Source of the DNA: Salibaculum sp031581025
GTDB lineage: Bacteria; Pseudomonadota; Alphaproteobacteria; Rhodobacterales; Rhodobacteraceae
Direction: 5' to 3' (one strand)
Assembly: GCF_031581025.1 (NCBI RefSeq)
Contig: NZ_JAVLCA010000009.1
Length of the DNA stretch: 64,000 nucleotides
Both the position numbers and the translations under genes were made by a program. The notes below the pieces were generated by a model that did not search any database, was not told the DNA's origin, and saw only the letters and a program-made list of their open reading frames with translations. Below are positions 55,439 through 64,000 of the stretch, piece by piece (position 1 is the stretch's first letter; every line of letters begins with the position of its first letter).

Positions 55439-56083
55439 TTACGCATCGCCCCAATCTTTCAAACCCTGCCGGCCTTCGGCACTCAATCCGTAGACACCGC
55501 GCGTGACCCGCTCGAACCAGCCGTAGTGATTGTCGGCCATGATTCGCGTGGCTTGCGGCACCTCGGCCCCGTCGGCCACGATCGCCCCGCGCGACGGGCC
55601 ATGGACGGCCAGGAACCTTGCGCAGGCCAGGGCATCCTGCCGGTAGCCGGTGACAAGGCCATGCCGCGTCGCCCCGCCTGCGTTGGGGTCGCCTCGCAGA
55701 CGCTCGAAATCCCGCAACAGCCGCGCCGCCTTCTGCCTGGACTTGCGCGGGCGAAACGGGCCGGGATCGGCCATGACCTCGACCAAGCCATCCCGGGGCC
55801 GCACGAAGATCACCCCCAGCCCCAGCATCCGCGCCATACGGACGTTCTCTTTCGCATTGCGCTTGGGCTTTGGCACGGCGACATAGACAAGATCGCTGAC
55901 CGCCTGCCGCGCGATGGCCTGATGAAACAGCGCCAGCGAAAAGCCGGTCTTCAACTCGACGATCAGCGGCGCCTCGTCGCCGCGCCGGGCCACGATATCG
56001 GCGGCGCCGACCTCGCCCTTGACCGTGTAGCCCTGCGCCTGCAGATACGCCTTGACGGGGGGGTACAGGTCGCTCTCACGCAC
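55439..56083 (-). CDS. DUF2161 protein, putative PD-(D/E)XK nuclease fold
   Basis: A 214-aa protein. GEVGAADIVARRGDEAPLIV followed by ELKTGFS gives the D...ExK pattern of PD-(D/E)XK phosphodiesterases; the C-terminal half looks like a winged helix. Function is unknown. The start is uncertain: GTG at 56083 gives MRESDLYPPVKAYL, the usual family beginning; an ATG at 56149 adds 22 atypical residues. Confidence 0.82.
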   Translation of the reverse strand: MRESDLYPPVKAYLQAQGYTVKGEVGAADIVARRGDEAPLIVELKTGFSLALFHQAIARQAVSDLVYVAVPKPKRNAKENVRMARMLGLGVIFVRPRDGLVEVMADPGPFRPRKSRQKAARLLRDFERLRGDPNAGGATRHGLVTGYRQDALACARFLAVHGPSRGAIVADGAEVPQATRIMADNHYGWFERVTRGVYGLSAEGRQGLKDWGDA

Positions 56084-56197
56084 GCGGCGGCCGCACCCTG
56101 TGGCCCCGATGCAAGACCTGACACTCTGCCGCGTGACAGTCCAAACCATCCCCCCTATAAGGCCCGCGAATTCACCTGAACCACGGGCTTATCAATA

Positions 56198-57118
56198 ATG
56201 ACCACACTCGTTTTCGGCCACAAGGCCCCCGACACCGACTCCACCGGCGCGCCGCTGATCTGGGCTTGGTACCTCTCCGAGGTCAAAGGCGAGGATGCCA
56301 AGGCGGTCCTGCTGGGCCAGCCCAATACCGAGGCGGCCTTCGTCCTGTCCCGCTGGGGCTATGACACCCCCGAGATCATCGCGGACGTGGCCGACGACCA
56401 GCCCTGCGTCATCGTGGACACCAACAACCCCGCCGAACTGCCCGCCAATATCAACGGCGCCGACGTGCAGGCGATCATCGACCATCACAAGCTGGTCGGC
56501 GGGCTGGAAACCAGGGGACCGATCAACATCACGATCAGTCCGCTGGCCTGCTCCGCCACCATCATGCACACCCTGATGGGCCCCGATGCCGACAAGCTGA
56601 CCGACCCGGTCAAGGGGCTGATGCTGTCGTGCATCCTGTCGGACACGCTGGAATTCCGCAGCCCCACCACCACGGATCAGGACAAGGCGCTGGCCGAAAG
56701 CCTCGCCGCCGACCTGGGCCTGGATCTGACCGACTACGCCGCCGAGATGTTCGCGGCCAAGTCCGATGTCTCGGCCTTTTCCGATGCCGAGCTGATCCGC
56801 ATGGACTCCAAGGAATACGAGGTCTCGGGCACCAAGTTCCGCGTCTCGGTCCTTGAAACCACCGCGCCCGAGATGCCGCTGGGGCGCAAGGACAGCCTGA
56901 TAGCCAGCATGGCGGACGTCGCCGCCGAGGATGGCGTTGACGAGGTGCTGCTCTTCGTCGTCGACATCCTGCGCGAAGAAGCAACGCTGCTGGTGCCCAA
57001 CGACACCGTCAAGACCGTCGCTGAAAAGAGCTTTGGCGCCACGGTAGAGGGCGACACCGTGGTTCTGCCCGGCGTCATGTCGCGCAAGAAGCAGATCATC
57101 CCCAACCTGGCGCTGTAA
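56198..57118 (+). CDS. ppaC: Manganese-dependent inorganic pyrophosphatase
   Basis: A 306-aa family II pyrophosphatase of the DHH superfamily. Metal motifs are FGHKAPDTDST, VDTNNPAEL and IIDHHKLVGG, and the C-terminal DHHA2 domain has SRKKQIIPNL. It hydrolyses pyrophosphate using Mn or Co. This family is unrelated to the common family I enzyme. It converges on the M29 peptidase gene. Confidence 0.95.
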   Translation: MTTLVFGHKAPDTDSTGAPLIWAWYLSEVKGEDAKAVLLGQPNTEAAFVLSRWGYDTPEIIADVADDQPCVIVDTNNPAELPANINGADVQAIIDHHKLVGGLETRGPINITISPLACSATIMHTLMGPDADKLTDPVKGLMLSCILSDTLEFRSPTTTDQDKALAESLAADLGLDLTDYAAEMFAAKSDVSAFSDAELIRMDSKEYEVSGTKFRVSVLETTAPEMPLGRKDSLIASMADVAAEDGVDEVLLFVVDILREEATLLVPNDTVKTVAEKSFGATVEGDTVVLPGVMSRKKQIIPNLAL

Positions 57119-57142
57119 TCCGGGCCGGGTCGGCTGCAACAC

Positions 57143-57167
57143 CCCCGCCGGGCGAGGCGCGGCGGGG
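57143..57167 (+). terminator. Hairpin after the pyrophosphatase gene
   Basis: CCCCGCCG pairs with CGGCGGGG around a 9-nt loop and is followed by ATTTCC, 24 bases after the stop. It is a reasonable terminator for the plus strand between two convergent genes. Confidence 0.5.
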
Positions 57168-57201
57168 ATTTCCTGGTCCGGGTTGCGCAGCGGGGGCTGA
57201 G

Positions 57202-58455
57202 CTAGACATCCTGCGCCCATGCGCCGTTGCGGAAGACCGGCACGCGGGTGCCGTCGGGCTTGATCCCGTCGATATCGGTCTCCGGCCCGCCGATCATCCA
57301 GTCGACGTGGATCAGGCTGCTGTTGCCACCACCCGCCGTGACCTTGGCCGGGTCGCTGGCGATCTCGTCCACGAAGCAGTCGGAATAGCACTGGCCCTGC
57401 GCGATGTGGCAGGCGGCGTTCTCGTCATAGAGCGTGTTGAAGAACAGCAGCCCCGATTGCGAGATGGGCGAGCCGTGCGGCACAAGCGCCACCTCGCCCA
57501 GCCGCGCCGCGCCTTCGTCGGTGTCGATCAGCTTTTTCCAGCTCGCCTCGCCCTCGCTGGCCGACGCCTCGACGATCCGGCCCGCTTCGAAGCGCACCTC
57601 TATATTCTCGATCGGCGTGCCCTGGTAGACCAGCGGTTTCGACGCGCGGGCGACGCCATCGACCCGGTCCTTGTGCGGGGTGGTAAAGACCTCTTCGGTG
57701 GGGATATTGGGGTTGCAGGTGATGCCGTTCTTGGCCTGCGAGGCGCCGCCCTTCCATTCATGCCCCTCGGCCAGGCCCACTGTCAGGTCGGTGCCGCCGC
57801 CAGTGAAATGCAGCGCGCTGAAGGCCTGGTCGTTCAGCCACTCGGTGCGGGCGCGCAGCTTGGCGTTATGGGCCTGCCATTCGGCCACGGGATCGTCCCG
57901 ATCCACGCGGGAGGCGGCAAAGATCGCATCGGCCAGTTTCGCCACGGCCTCGTCCTCGGAGAGGTCGGGAAAGACCTGCCGCGCCCAGGCCCTGCCCGGG
58001 TAGCTGACGATGTTCCAGTTGATTTCGAAATTGACGATCCTCTCTTTCGCGGGCTTCGAGGCCGCCGAACTGGCCTTGGCCACCCGCGCGGCCCTGTCCG
58101 GGTCCTGCCCCTTCAGAAGCAGCGGGTTGTCGGCAGAAATGGCCAGCCGCGCGGCATTGTTCGCAAAGGCCTCGGCCATGCCGTTGTACAGCCAGCCGGG
58201 CGCCGAGTCGAAAGCGGCATCGTGGCCATGTTCGAACCGCGCCAACGTCACCTCCTCGTCCGACAGGATCGGCGTCACGTTGGCCGCCCCGGCCCGGTAG
58301 GCCGCCGCCGCGATGCGCCGGACCAGCGGCAACGCCTCGACCGGGGCGGTCAGGACAAGCTCCTGGCCGGGCTGCAACCCCAGACCAACCTGCACGGCCA
58401 CCTCGGCCAGCTTGTCCAGTTTCACTGTGTCGAAAGGCAGGTCTGCGTCACTCAT
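57202..58455 (-). CDS. M29 family aminopeptidase
   Basis: A 417-aa thermophilic-type (AmpS/PepS) aminopeptidase. GLAEGHEWKGG, NIPTEEVFTTPHKDRVDG and the late SLIHVDWMIGG carry the metal-binding Glu and His residues. It releases N-terminal residues from peptides in the cytoplasm. The start at 58455 (MSDADLPFD) is chosen because the 56 codons upstream are not family-like. Confidence 0.94.
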   Translation of the reverse strand: MSDADLPFDTVKLDKLAEVAVQVGLGLQPGQELVLTAPVEALPLVRRIAAAAYRAGAANVTPILSDEEVTLARFEHGHDAAFDSAPGWLYNGMAEAFANNAARLAISADNPLLLKGQDPDRAARVAKASSAASKPAKERIVNFEINWNIVSYPGRAWARQVFPDLSEDEAVAKLADAIFAASRVDRDDPVAEWQAHNAKLRARTEWLNDQAFSALHFTGGGTDLTVGLAEGHEWKGGASQAKNGITCNPNIPTEEVFTTPHKDRVDGVARASKPLVYQGTPIENIEVRFEAGRIVEASASEGEASWKKLIDTDEGAARLGEVALVPHGSPISQSGLLFFNTLYDENAACHIAQGQCYSDCFVDEIASDPAKVTAGGGNSSLIHVDWMIGGPETDIDGIKPDGTRVPVFRNGAWAQDV

Positions 58456-58582
58456 GGGGGCCTCGTGTGCGGGAAATGGAAGCCTGAACATATGCAGTGG
58501 ATCGGCACAGTCCACCCTGCCCCTTTCCTCCGGTCGGCAAAACGGGCTATCTCGGCGCAAATCCACTGCCCGAAAGCACCCC

Positions 58583-59455
58583 ATGACCGAGATCATCCAG
58601 ACATTCGCCGACATCTCCGACAATTACGACGTGGCGTTCGTCGATCTCTGGGGCTGCATGCACGATGGCGTGCAGGCCTTTCCAGAGGCGGTGGCCGCCA
58701 TGCAGGGGTTCCGCGCGCGCGGCGGCAAGGTGGTCCTTGTGACCAACGCTCCGCGGGCCCGTGGCCCCGTCGAACACCAGATCAGAGGCCTGGGCATCCC
58801 CGAAGACGCCTGGGACAGCATCGCCACCAGTGGCGACAGCGCCCGCGCGGCGATGTTCAGCGGCGCCGTGGGCCGCAAGGTCTGGTTCATGGGCGAAGAG
58901 CACGACTGGTCCTTCTTCGAGCCACTGCAGATCATCGAAGACCCGGTCGAGATCGAGGTGGTCGAGCTGGACGAGGCCGAGGGGATCGTCTGCTGCGGGC
59001 CGTTCGATCCGCATGCGGACCCGGCGGTCAACCGGCCGCAGTTCCTCTATGCCAAGCAGAAGGGCCTGAAACTGCTCTGCGCCAATCCCGACATGGTGGT
59101 GGACCGCGGCGGTGCGCGGGAATGGTGCGCCGGTGCGCTGGCCGCGCTATATACCGAGATGAGCGGCGAGAGCCTTTACTTCGGCAAGCCGCATCCGCCC
59201 ATCTACGATCTGGCCCGGCGCCGCCACGCGGCCCTGCCGGGGGCCATCGACGCGCCCCGCATCATTGCCATCGGCGACGGGATTCGCACCGATATCCTGG
59301 GCGCCCAGCAAGAGGATATCGACAGCCTCTTCATCACCGGCGGGCTGGCCGCGAAAGAGACCAAGACCGGCGACGCCCCGGACCCCGAGGCCCTGAAGGC
59401 CTATGCGGAACGGGAGATGGTGCAGCCGACCCATGCGATCGGCTTCTTGCGATAA
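58583..59455 (+). CDS. TIGR01459 family HAD hydrolase
   Basis: A 290-aa HAD-superfamily protein. FVDLWGCMHDG gives the first HAD motif in its DxWGxxHDG form, VVLVTNAPR the second, and IIAIGDGIRTDILGAQQ the last. The TIGR01459 group is restricted largely to alphaproteobacteria and unassigned; sugar phosphatase activity is plausible. It is divergent from the M29 gene. Confidence 0.9.
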   Translation: MTEIIQTFADISDNYDVAFVDLWGCMHDGVQAFPEAVAAMQGFRARGGKVVLVTNAPRARGPVEHQIRGLGIPEDAWDSIATSGDSARAAMFSGAVGRKVWFMGEEHDWSFFEPLQIIEDPVEIEVVELDEAEGIVCCGPFDPHADPAVNRPQFLYAKQKGLKLLCANPDMVVDRGGAREWCAGALAALYTEMSGESLYFGKPHPPIYDLARRRHAALPGAIDAPRIIAIGDGIRTDILGAQQEDIDSLFITGGLAAKETKTGDAPDPEALKAYAEREMVQPTHAIGFLR

Positions 59456-59548
59456 GGAAAATTCTCCCTTGAATTTTCTGCGTTTGCGAAGTAACAAAAT
59501 TTCACACCACGACAAGTGGGGGATGTTTTGTTGCCCGAGGAACGCGAA

Positions 59549-59992
59549 ATGCTCGACAACCTGCCGCGCGGAACGATCTGCATCGAGGATATCGAGATCG
59601 GCATGGTCCGGTCGCTGTCCAAGACCATCACCGACCAGGACATCGAGATGTTCGCGGCCGTCTCGACCGACCACAACCCGGTACACCTCGACGATGCCTA
59701 TGCCCGCGACACGATCTTCGAGGGGCGCATCGCCCACGGGATGCTGACCGCTGGCCTTGTCTCGGCGGTGATCGGGGAACAGCTGCCCGGGCACGGCACG
59801 GTCTACCTTGGCCAGACGATGAAATTTCTCGGCCCCGTCCGCCCCGGAGATCGCGTGACCGCCGAGGTCGAGGTGACCGAGATCGAACCGGGAAAGCGCC
59901 GGGTCACCCTGGACACCCGATGCCTTGTCGCGGGCAAGAAGGTCGTGACCGGCGAGGCCAAGGTCCTGGCCCCGTCGGCCAAGTTCGACTGA
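59549..59992 (+). CDS. MaoC family dehydratase
   Basis: A 147-aa hot-dog-fold hydratase. The catalytic signature FAAVSTDHNPVHLDDAYA contains the Asp-His pair of R-specific enoyl-CoA hydratases, and RIAHGMLTAGLVSAVI follows. It should hydrate 2-enoyl-CoA to R-3-hydroxyacyl-CoA. The ATG at 59549 is preferred: it follows GAGGAA by six bases; a GTG 11 codons upstream has no such site. Confidence 0.92.
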   Translation: MLDNLPRGTICIEDIEIGMVRSLSKTITDQDIEMFAAVSTDHNPVHLDDAYARDTIFEGRIAHGMLTAGLVSAVIGEQLPGHGTVYLGQTMKFLGPVRPGDRVTAEVEVTEIEPGKRRVTLDTRCLVAGKKVVTGEAKVLAPSAKFD

Positions 59993-60054
59993 CGTCGTTA
60001 CCAAGGGCAAAGCGCCGCCTTGCCTCTGCCGTCGCACCGCGCTACCCGTCGCCC

Positions 60055-60981
60055 ATGCGCATCACCCGCGACATAGATTTCGTTCCGCCCGAGGACAAAG
60101 GCGCCTCGGTGGCGATCGGCAATTTCGACGGGGTCCACCTGGGCCACCAGGCGGTGATCGACCTTGCGCGTCGCGAGGACGCACCGCTGGGCGTGCTCAC
60201 CTTCGAGCCGCACCCCCGCGAGGTGCTACGCCCCGAAACCCCGCCCTTTCGGCTGATGAATGCCGAGACCCGCGCACACCGGCTGGAAAAGATCGGGGTG
60301 GACCATCTGTACGAACTGCCCTTCACCGCGGCCATTTCCGAGCTGACCGACCGCGGCTTTGCCGAACAGATCCTGCGCGACAGTCTCGGGGTGGCCCATG
60401 TGGTGGTGGGCGAGGACTTCTGCTTCGGCAAGGGCCGAACGGGGAATGCCGCGGGCCTTCAGCGCTACGGTGCCGAAATGGGATTCGGCGTCACCATCGC
60501 CCCGATGCTGCGCACCGCCTCGGGGGCGGCCTCCTCCACCGCGATCCGCACCGCCCTAGGCGATGGCAAGCCGCGTGTGGCGGCCGAGATGCTGGGCCAT
60601 TGGCACCGCATCGACGGCCCGGTGATCCAGGGCGACCAGCGCGGCCGCGACCTGGGCTATCCCACCGCCAACATGTCCATAGACGGGCTGCACCCGCCGA
60701 AATTCGGCGTCTACGCCGTGCTGGTCGAGGTTCTGGATGGCCCCCACATGGGGCGCTATCAGGGCGCCGCCTCGATCGGGGTGAAGCCGACCTTCGGCGT
60801 CAACCGGGCCAATTGCGAGACATTCCTGTTCGATTTCGCAGGCGACCTCTACGGCGCGCATCTGAGTGTCGCACTGGTGGATTTCCTGCGCGGCGAAGAC
60901 TCCTTCGACGGGGTCGAGGCCCTGATTGCCCAGATGGACGCCGACTGCGCCCGCGCCAGGGACATCCTTGCCCATGTCTGA
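60055..60981 (+). CDS. ribF: Bifunctional riboflavin kinase/FAD synthetase
   Basis: A 308-aa enzyme that makes FMN and then FAD. The N-terminal adenylyltransferase has IGNFDGVHLGHQAVI, GEDFCFGKGRTGN and SSTAIRTAL; the C-terminal kinase has GRDLGYPTANM and IGVKPTFGVN. It overlaps the YcgN gene by eight bases and heads a three-gene run. Confidence 0.97.
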   Translation: MRITRDIDFVPPEDKGASVAIGNFDGVHLGHQAVIDLARREDAPLGVLTFEPHPREVLRPETPPFRLMNAETRAHRLEKIGVDHLYELPFTAAISELTDRGFAEQILRDSLGVAHVVVGEDFCFGKGRTGNAAGLQRYGAEMGFGVTIAPMLRTASGAASSTAIRTALGDGKPRVAAEMLGHWHRIDGPVIQGDQRGRDLGYPTANMSIDGLHPPKFGVYAVLVEVLDGPHMGRYQGAASIGVKPTFGVNRANCETFLFDFAGDLYGAHLSVALVDFLRGEDSFDGVEALIAQMDADCARARDILAHV

Positions 60982-61444
60982 TCCGATCAAGCGCGACGGG
61001 CTGCGGCGCGAATTCTGGTCGCGCGTGCCGATGCACAAGATGACCGGTGCCGAATGGGAGGCGCTTTGCGACGGCTGCGGCAAGTGCTGCCTGAACAAGC
61101 TGGAGGACGCCGACACCGGCGAGGTCGCCCTGACCCGCGTCGCCTGCCGCCTGCTGGACGACAGCACCTGCCGCTGCACCCAGTATGACATCCGCCACCA
61201 GTTCGTCCCCGATTGCATCCGCCTCACGCCGGAGACCATCAAGCAGCACATGTACTGGCTGCCCCGGACCTGCGCCTATCGACTGGTCTACGAGGGGCGC
61301 GACCTGTTTCACTGGCATCCGCTGATCTCGGGCGATCCGCAGACGGTCCACGATTCCGGCGTCTCGGTGCAGGATCTGACGGTCAGCGAATTCGAAACCC
61401 CCGACGAAGACTGGGAAGACCACATCATCGAGGAGCCGCTTTAG
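60974..61444 (+). CDS. YcgN family cysteine cluster protein (UPF0260)
   Basis: A 156-aa protein with the cysteine cluster LCDGCGKCCLNKLED near residues 31-45, then CRCTQYDIRHQFVPDCI and RTCAYRL. The pattern suggests a metal or iron-sulfur site. Function is unknown. It lies between ribF and threonine aldolase with no gaps. Confidence 0.92.
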   Translation: MSDPIKRDGLRREFWSRVPMHKMTGAEWEALCDGCGKCCLNKLEDADTGEVALTRVACRLLDDSTCRCTQYDIRHQFVPDCIRLTPETIKQHMYWLPRTCAYRLVYEGRDLFHWHPLISGDPQTVHDSGVSVQDLTVSEFETPDEDWEDHIIEEPL

Positions 61445-62494
61445 ATGTTCTTTGCCTCAGACAACGGCGGCCCCGCCCACCCTTCGGTGATCGAGGCCCT
61501 GTCGCGCGCCAACGACGGCCATACCAGCGCCTATGGCGTGGAACCGGGCATGGAACGCGTGCGTGACCGCCTGCGCGAGATTTTCGAGGCGCCGCAGGCC
61601 GCCGTCTATCTTGTCGCCACGGGCACGGCGGCCAATGCGCTGGCGCTGGCCACGATGTCGCGCCCCTGGGAGACGGTGTTCTGCACCGCGATGGCCCATA
61701 TCAACGAGGACGAGTGCAACGCGCCCGAATTCTATTCCGGCGGTGCCAAGCTGACCCTTGTGGGCGACAAGAACGCCAAGATGGACCCGAACGCCCTGCA
61801 CGCGGCGATTGCCGCCGAAGAAAGCCGCGGCGTCCATGGGCCCCAGCGCGGGCCGGTTTCGATCACCAACGCAACCGAAAAGGGCACCGTCTACACACCG
61901 GCAGAGATTGCCGCGCTGACAGGTGTGGCCCGCGAATTCGGGCTTCAGACCCATCTCGACGGGGCGCGCTTTGCCAATGCGCTGGTTTCTCTGGACTGCA
62001 CCCCGGCGGAAATGACCTGGAAGGCGGGCGTCGATGCGGTCAGTTTCGGCGGCACCAAGAACGGGCTGATGGGGGCCGAGGCGGTGATCCTGTTCGATCC
62101 CGAGACCGCCTGGGAGTTCGAGTTGCGCCGCAAGCGCGGGGCGCATCTCTTTTCCAAGCATCGCTACCTGTCAGCCCAGATGGAGGCCTATCTCGCCGAC
62201 GACCTCTGGCTCGAGATGGCGCGCCGCGCGAATGCGACCTGCGCGCATCTCGCCGAAGGCATGCGACAGCAAGACAGCGTTGAATTCCTGCACGAACCGG
62301 CCGCGAACATCATATTCGCACGCTTTCCGCGCCGCCTGCACAAGCGGCTGCTGGAGGCCGGGGCCTATTACTACATCTGGGACGGCGACCCGGACGCGGG
62401 CGACCCGGAGGAACCGCTGACCGGGCGCCTCGTCTGCGACTGGTCCATCGGCACCGAAGGCGCGGATGCCTTCCTGTCGGCCATGCGGGGCTAG
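61445..62494 (+). CDS. ltaE: Low-specificity L-threonine aldolase
   Basis: A 349-aa PLP enzyme of the aspartate aminotransferase fold. The cofactor lysine is Lys205 in SFGGTKNGLMG; TSAYGVEPGMERVRDRL and THLDGARFANAL are typical. It splits L-threonine and L-allo-threonine to glycine and acetaldehyde. Its ATG follows the YcgN stop directly. Confidence 0.95.
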   Translation: MFFASDNGGPAHPSVIEALSRANDGHTSAYGVEPGMERVRDRLREIFEAPQAAVYLVATGTAANALALATMSRPWETVFCTAMAHINEDECNAPEFYSGGAKLTLVGDKNAKMDPNALHAAIAAEESRGVHGPQRGPVSITNATEKGTVYTPAEIAALTGVAREFGLQTHLDGARFANALVSLDCTPAEMTWKAGVDAVSFGGTKNGLMGAEAVILFDPETAWEFELRRKRGAHLFSKHRYLSAQMEAYLADDLWLEMARRANATCAHLAEGMRQQDSVEFLHEPAANIIFARFPRRLHKRLLEAGAYYYIWDGDPDAGDPEEPLTGRLVCDWSIGTEGADAFLSAMRG

Positions 62495-63087
62495 AGCTTG
62501 CCCGCCAGGTGCAGGTCAAGGTCGTCCAGCCGGTCCTGGCCCCAGAACAGCTCGTCCCCGACGGCATAGAAGGGCGAACCGAAAACGCCCCGCGCGACGG
62601 CCTCTTCAAGGTTGGCAGCATAGGGCTCGGCCCCGCTCAGAAGCCCGCTGTCAGCCAGCCCCGGATCGAAACCCGCCTGCGCCAACGCCGCGCGGATCAC
62701 GCCATCATCGGCCACGTCCTTTTCCTCGGCCCAGCAGGCGCGCAGGATCGCATGGACCAGTCCGCCCAGATCGCCGCCTCCGGCACTCTGCGCGGCGATG
62801 ATCGCATAGGACGACGGCGCCGGGTTGGCCGGGAAATGCGCGGGCTTGAGGGTGATCGGCAGTCCGGCCTTCACGGCCGACCGGCGCATGTCCTGCAAGC
62901 GGTAATCCTGCCGGTTAGGGTGGCGCTCGCCCGGGGGCGTGCCGCCGGTGCGCGCGAACAGCGCCATGATGTCGAGCGGCTTGTAGGCCACCGTCGCGCC
63001 ATGCCGCGCGGCAATCTCTTCCACCCGGGTGCCCGCCAGGTAGGTGAAGGGCGAGATCGTCGTGAAATAGTAATCAATCTGCGGCAT
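62491..63087 (-). CDS. 2-hydroxychromene-2-carboxylate isomerase-like protein
   Basis: A 198-aa DsbA-fold protein of the kappa-GST/HCCA isomerase type. The active Ser sits in YYFTTISPFTYLAG, where DsbA has its CxxC, and RGVFGSPFYAVGDELFWGQD is the C-terminal signature. The real substrate is unknown; names from naphthalene degradation are often carried over. It overlaps ltaE by four bases in convergent direction. Confidence 0.9.
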   Translation of the reverse strand: MPQIDYYFTTISPFTYLAGTRVEEIAARHGATVAYKPLDIMALFARTGGTPPGERHPNRQDYRLQDMRRSAVKAGLPITLKPAHFPANPAPSSYAIIAAQSAGGGDLGGLVHAILRACWAEEKDVADDGVIRAALAQAGFDPGLADSGLLSGAEPYAANLEEAVARGVFGSPFYAVGDELFWGQDRLDDLDLHLAGKL

Positions 63088-63181
63088 TTGCCCCGCGCCT
63101 TCCCATGGTTTCTTTGCCCGAGGTTAGACCCATGCTAAGCGGTGTCAACGTCACGAATCTGTCACCTCGGGGTCCTGCCAC

Positions 63182-64000
63182 ATGCCGAATATCGTCGAGC
63201 CCAAGCTTATCTCGGGCAATGCCAACATGCCGCTTGCCCAGTCCGTCGCCCGACGGATGTCCATGCATCGCGGGATCAACGTCGGGCTGGTCGATGCCCG
63301 GGTCGAACGGTTCAACGACGGCGAGATCTTCGTCGAGGTCTTCGAGAACGTCCGCGGCGAGGACATGTTCGTCATCCAGCCCACCTCGAACCCCGCCAAC
63401 GACAACCTGATGGAACTGCTGATCATCTGCGACGCCCTGCGCCGATCCTCGGCCAGCCGCATCACGGCGGTGATCCCGTATTTCGGCTATGCCCGCCAGG
63501 ATCGCCGCACCAAGGCCCGCACGCCGATTTCGGCCAAGCTGGTCGCGAACATGCTGGTCGAGGCCGGGGTGGAACGCATCCTGACCATGGACCTGCACGC
63601 GGCCCAGATCCAGGGTTTCTTCGATATCCCTGTCGACAACCTCTATGCCAGCCCGATCTTCGCCCTGGACATCCAGCACAATTTCAAGGGCGCCGAGGAT
63701 GTCATGGTGGTCAGCCCCGACGTGGGCGGCGTGGCCCGCGCGCGCGAATTGGCCCAGAGGATTAATGCGCCGCTGGCCATCGTCGACAAGCGCCGCGAGA
63801 AACCCGGCGAAATCGCCGAGATGACCGTCATCGGCGACGTGCGCGGCAAGAAATGCATCATCGTGGATGACATCTGCGATACCGCAGGAACCCTGTGCAA
63901 GGCCGCCGAAGTGCTGACGGAACATGGTGCCACCGAGGTGCATTCCTATATCACCCATGGCGTCCTCTCGGGCCCGGCCGTCGAGCGGATCACCAATTCG
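63182..64000 (+). CDS. prs: Ribose-phosphate pyrophosphokinase (3' end outside window)
   Basis: The first 273 codons of PRPP synthetase. LISGNANMPLAQSVARRM opens the protein, FGYARQDRRTKARTPISAKL holds the ATP loop, ILTMDLHAAQIQGFF the metal site, and CIIVDDICDTAGTL the PRPP loop. It makes PRPP for purines, pyrimidines, histidine and tryptophan. The gene runs past the window edge in frame; about 60-70 codons are missing by family length. Confidence 0.96.
   Translation, partial: MPNIVEPKLISGNANMPLAQSVARRMSMHRGINVGLVDARVERFNDGEIFVEVFENVRGEDMFVIQPTSNPANDNLMELLIICDALRRSSASRITAVIPYFGYARQDRRTKARTPISAKLVANMLVEAGVERILTMDLHAAQIQGFFDIPVDNLYASPIFALDIQHNFKGAEDVMVVSPDVGGVARARELAQRINAPLAIVDKRREKPGEIAEMTVIGDVRGKKCIIVDDICDTAGTLCKAAEVLTEHGATEVHSYITHGVLSGPAVERITNS

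Noticed and set aside
59459..59478. AAAATTC/GAATTTT inverted repeat after the HAD gene
   Set aside because: Weak AT-only stem without a T run; it may be part of the MaoC promoter region but cannot be called a terminator.

Overview
The window looks like chromosomal DNA of an alphaproteobacterium of the family Rhodobacteraceae (Roseobacter/Rhodobacter group). The evidence is high GC in nearly all genes, strong codon bias toward G/C third positions, families typical of the group (UPF0262, DUF2948, DUF1150, DUF1467, DUF2161, UbiK-type BMFP, TIGR01459 HAD hydrolase), and familiar neighbourhoods such as murA-DUF2948-hisD-UPF0262-infA-maf-RNase G-yacG and lgt-midA-pgeF. Genus and species cannot be fixed from the sequence alone. 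I see no prophage, insertion sequence, CRISPR array, toxin-antitoxin pair or obvious defence island; this is mostly densely packed core genome.

Layout. 1-800: a lower-GC edge with the tail of an unknown gene, a MAPEG-family membrane protein and a gene-free patch holding two identical perfect palindromes. 799-9159: a long minus-strand block (55-aa ORF, murA, DUF2948, hisD, UPF0262, phosphatase-like protein, GNAT, nitrilase-like hydrolase, infA, maf, RNase G, yacG) ending at tRNA-Phe; tRNA-Thr lies on the far side. 9266-17690: acyl-CoA synthetase, LysE exporter, ABC half-transporter, tRNA-Gly, nitroreductase plus EI24 membrane protein, M48 lipoprotein protease, hemolysin-III protein and a short YigZ/IMPACT protein. 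17672-24730: DCC-family protein, rimO, exported glutathione-peroxidase-like protein, HDAC-like deacetylase, an orphan peptide-binding protein, DUF1467, methylmalonyl-CoA epimerase and a stand-alone receiver protein. 24750-36777: aspS, cyclopropane-fatty-acid synthase, pabB, carB, a long KASIII enzyme, arsH-like flavoprotein, tdk, a D-2-hydroxyacid dehydrogenase and a CsaA-like tRNA-binding protein. 36767-43233: proC, YbjN-like protein, ubiK, lgt-midA-pgeF, an Lrp regulator and trxB. 43395-53633: a regulator-sulfate-activation fusion, a deacylase, a glycosyltransferase-like protein, DUF1150 with hsp20, purEK, a lipase-like hydrolase, a Nudix hydrolase, and groES-groEL under a CIRCE element. 54034-64000: a DmdA/GcvT-like protein, DUF2161, Mn-type pyrophosphatase, M29 aminopeptidase, HAD hydrolase, MaoC hydratase, ribF, YcgN protein, threonine aldolase, a DsbA-like isomerase and the start of prs, which runs off the window.

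Most operons use ATGA stop/start overlaps, so translational coupling is the rule. The most unusual points are: (i) a MarR-like winged-helix domain in frame, without a stop, with bifunctional ATP sulfurylase/APS kinase; (ii) an exact 20-bp tandem repeat between groES and a DmdA-like gene; (iii) two 15-bp palindromes in the low-GC left edge; (iv) a structured gene-free interval between ubiK and the YbjN-like gene; (v) a ROSE-like hairpin before hsp20; and (vi) 21-bp-phased repeats between lrp and trxB. None of these alone proves a new system. The fusion is the best candidate for something not described before.
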